The notes under the pieces are model-generated. The model worked only from the letters and a program-made list of their open reading frames with translations. It did not search any database and had not been told where the DNA came from. From Candidatus Zixiibacteriota bacterium (GTDB taxonomy: Bacteria > Zixibacteria > MSB-5A5 > GN15 > FEB-12), in NCBI GenBank assembly GCA_023700785.1, contig JAMPYH010000148.1, forward strand, positions 1-6,825: DNA of 6,825 bases, in the 5' to 3' direction. This document shows, piece after piece, positions 6,574 to 6,825 of the stretch. The translations under genes were made by a program, and so were the position numbers. Position 1 is the stretch's first letter. Each line of letters begins with the position of its first letter.

Positions 6574-6825
6574 TCAGCCAAGCCGGCAATTCAATGGCCG
6601 TTCCGGCTAAGTTGTTGTAGCCGGAGAAAATGCACTCGACATTGATCGTCTCAGCCAGTTTCAGGAACAGCGCCTTGGGACGCGGTATCCCATAATCGTC
6701 GAGATCGAGCTGGAATTTGGTCCGAATTGTCAGCTTCTCCCGCCCCGATTCGCTGCTCCGAGTCGCTTCAAATGACGCCTCCAGCGGCCGCCGAACGCCA
6801 TGTATGTAAAAGAATCCAAAGACCT
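6563..6825 (-). CDS. YceI-like protein, C-terminal fragment (5' end outside window)
   Basis: The last 86 codons of a leftward gene are visible, ending in TAG; the start lies beyond the right edge. The fragment resembles the second half of the YceI lipocalin-like beta-barrel, a periplasmic or secreted family that binds long isoprenoid-type lipids. It shows a YIHGVRRPLE strand (matching the family's usual hydrophobic-HGV-x-x-P pattern), then KLTIRTKFQLDLDDYGIPRP (matching the pattern of a strand leading into a D-F/Y-G turn), then KLAETINVECIF (matching the final strand). A signal peptide cannot be assessed because the N-terminus is missing. A likely terminator overlaps its stop, and the next gene has its own promoter, so it is probably not part of the smg-radA operon. 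The family call is reasonable but rests on a fragment. Confidence 0.6.
   Translation of the reverse strand, partial: VFGFFYIHGVRRPLEASFEATRSSESGREKLTIRTKFQLDLDDYGIPRPKALFLKLAETINVECIFSGYNNLAGTAIELPAWLTRE

Noticed and set aside
1..6825. Mobile elements, CRISPR arrays, tRNA/rRNA genes or inteins in dnaB or radA
   Set aside because: No repeat arrays, transposase motifs or RNA-gene signatures were seen on reading both strands, and the Walker A regions of dnaB and radA are continuous.

Overview
The window looks like a chromosomal segment from a Gram-negative (two-membrane) bacterium with moderately high GC. The envelope is inferred from the MlaE/MlaF-type lipid-transport pair. All gene families are ordinary bacterial housekeeping ones, and there is no phage, insertion sequence, CRISPR array, tRNA or rRNA. 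The lineage cannot be fixed from the sequence. The gene mix (Smg/DUF494, fused CoaBC, [4Fe-4S] uracil-DNA glycosylase, DnaB, MlaEF, RadA) would suit a deltaproteobacterial or FCB-like (for example Zixibacteria-type) genome, but that is only a guess.

Everything is transcribed leftward, so read from the right edge. First comes the C-terminal end of a YceI-like protein (6563-6825), whose stop codon lies in the loop of a probable intrinsic terminator. A 97-nt intergenic gap follows, holding a good sigma-70-type promoter (TTGACC, 17 nt, TATCTT) with an inverted repeat filling its spacer. This promoter appears to drive a tightly packed seven-gene operon: smg/DUF494, coaBC, family 4-like uracil-DNA glycosylase, dnaB, mlaE, mlaF and radA. 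radA runs off the left edge. Junctions are 1 nt, an 8-bp overlap, 20 nt, 15 nt, 1 nt and a 4-bp ATGA overlap. Translational coupling is therefore likely, and I see no terminator inside the run.

Three of the seven genes handle DNA: uracil excision, the replicative helicase, and RadA in recombination and branch migration. One makes 4'-phosphopantetheine for coenzyme A, and two form the core of a phospholipid ABC transporter. Smg has no established role. No physical interaction between these pathways is shown, so shared expression is the only link I infer.

The most notable molecular observation is in CoaBC. The decarboxylase half keeps His75 and Asn125 in E. coli register, but the position of the catalytic Cys158 is occupied by Glu. 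No clearly novel system is present; the window is mostly conserved core genes in an interesting arrangement.
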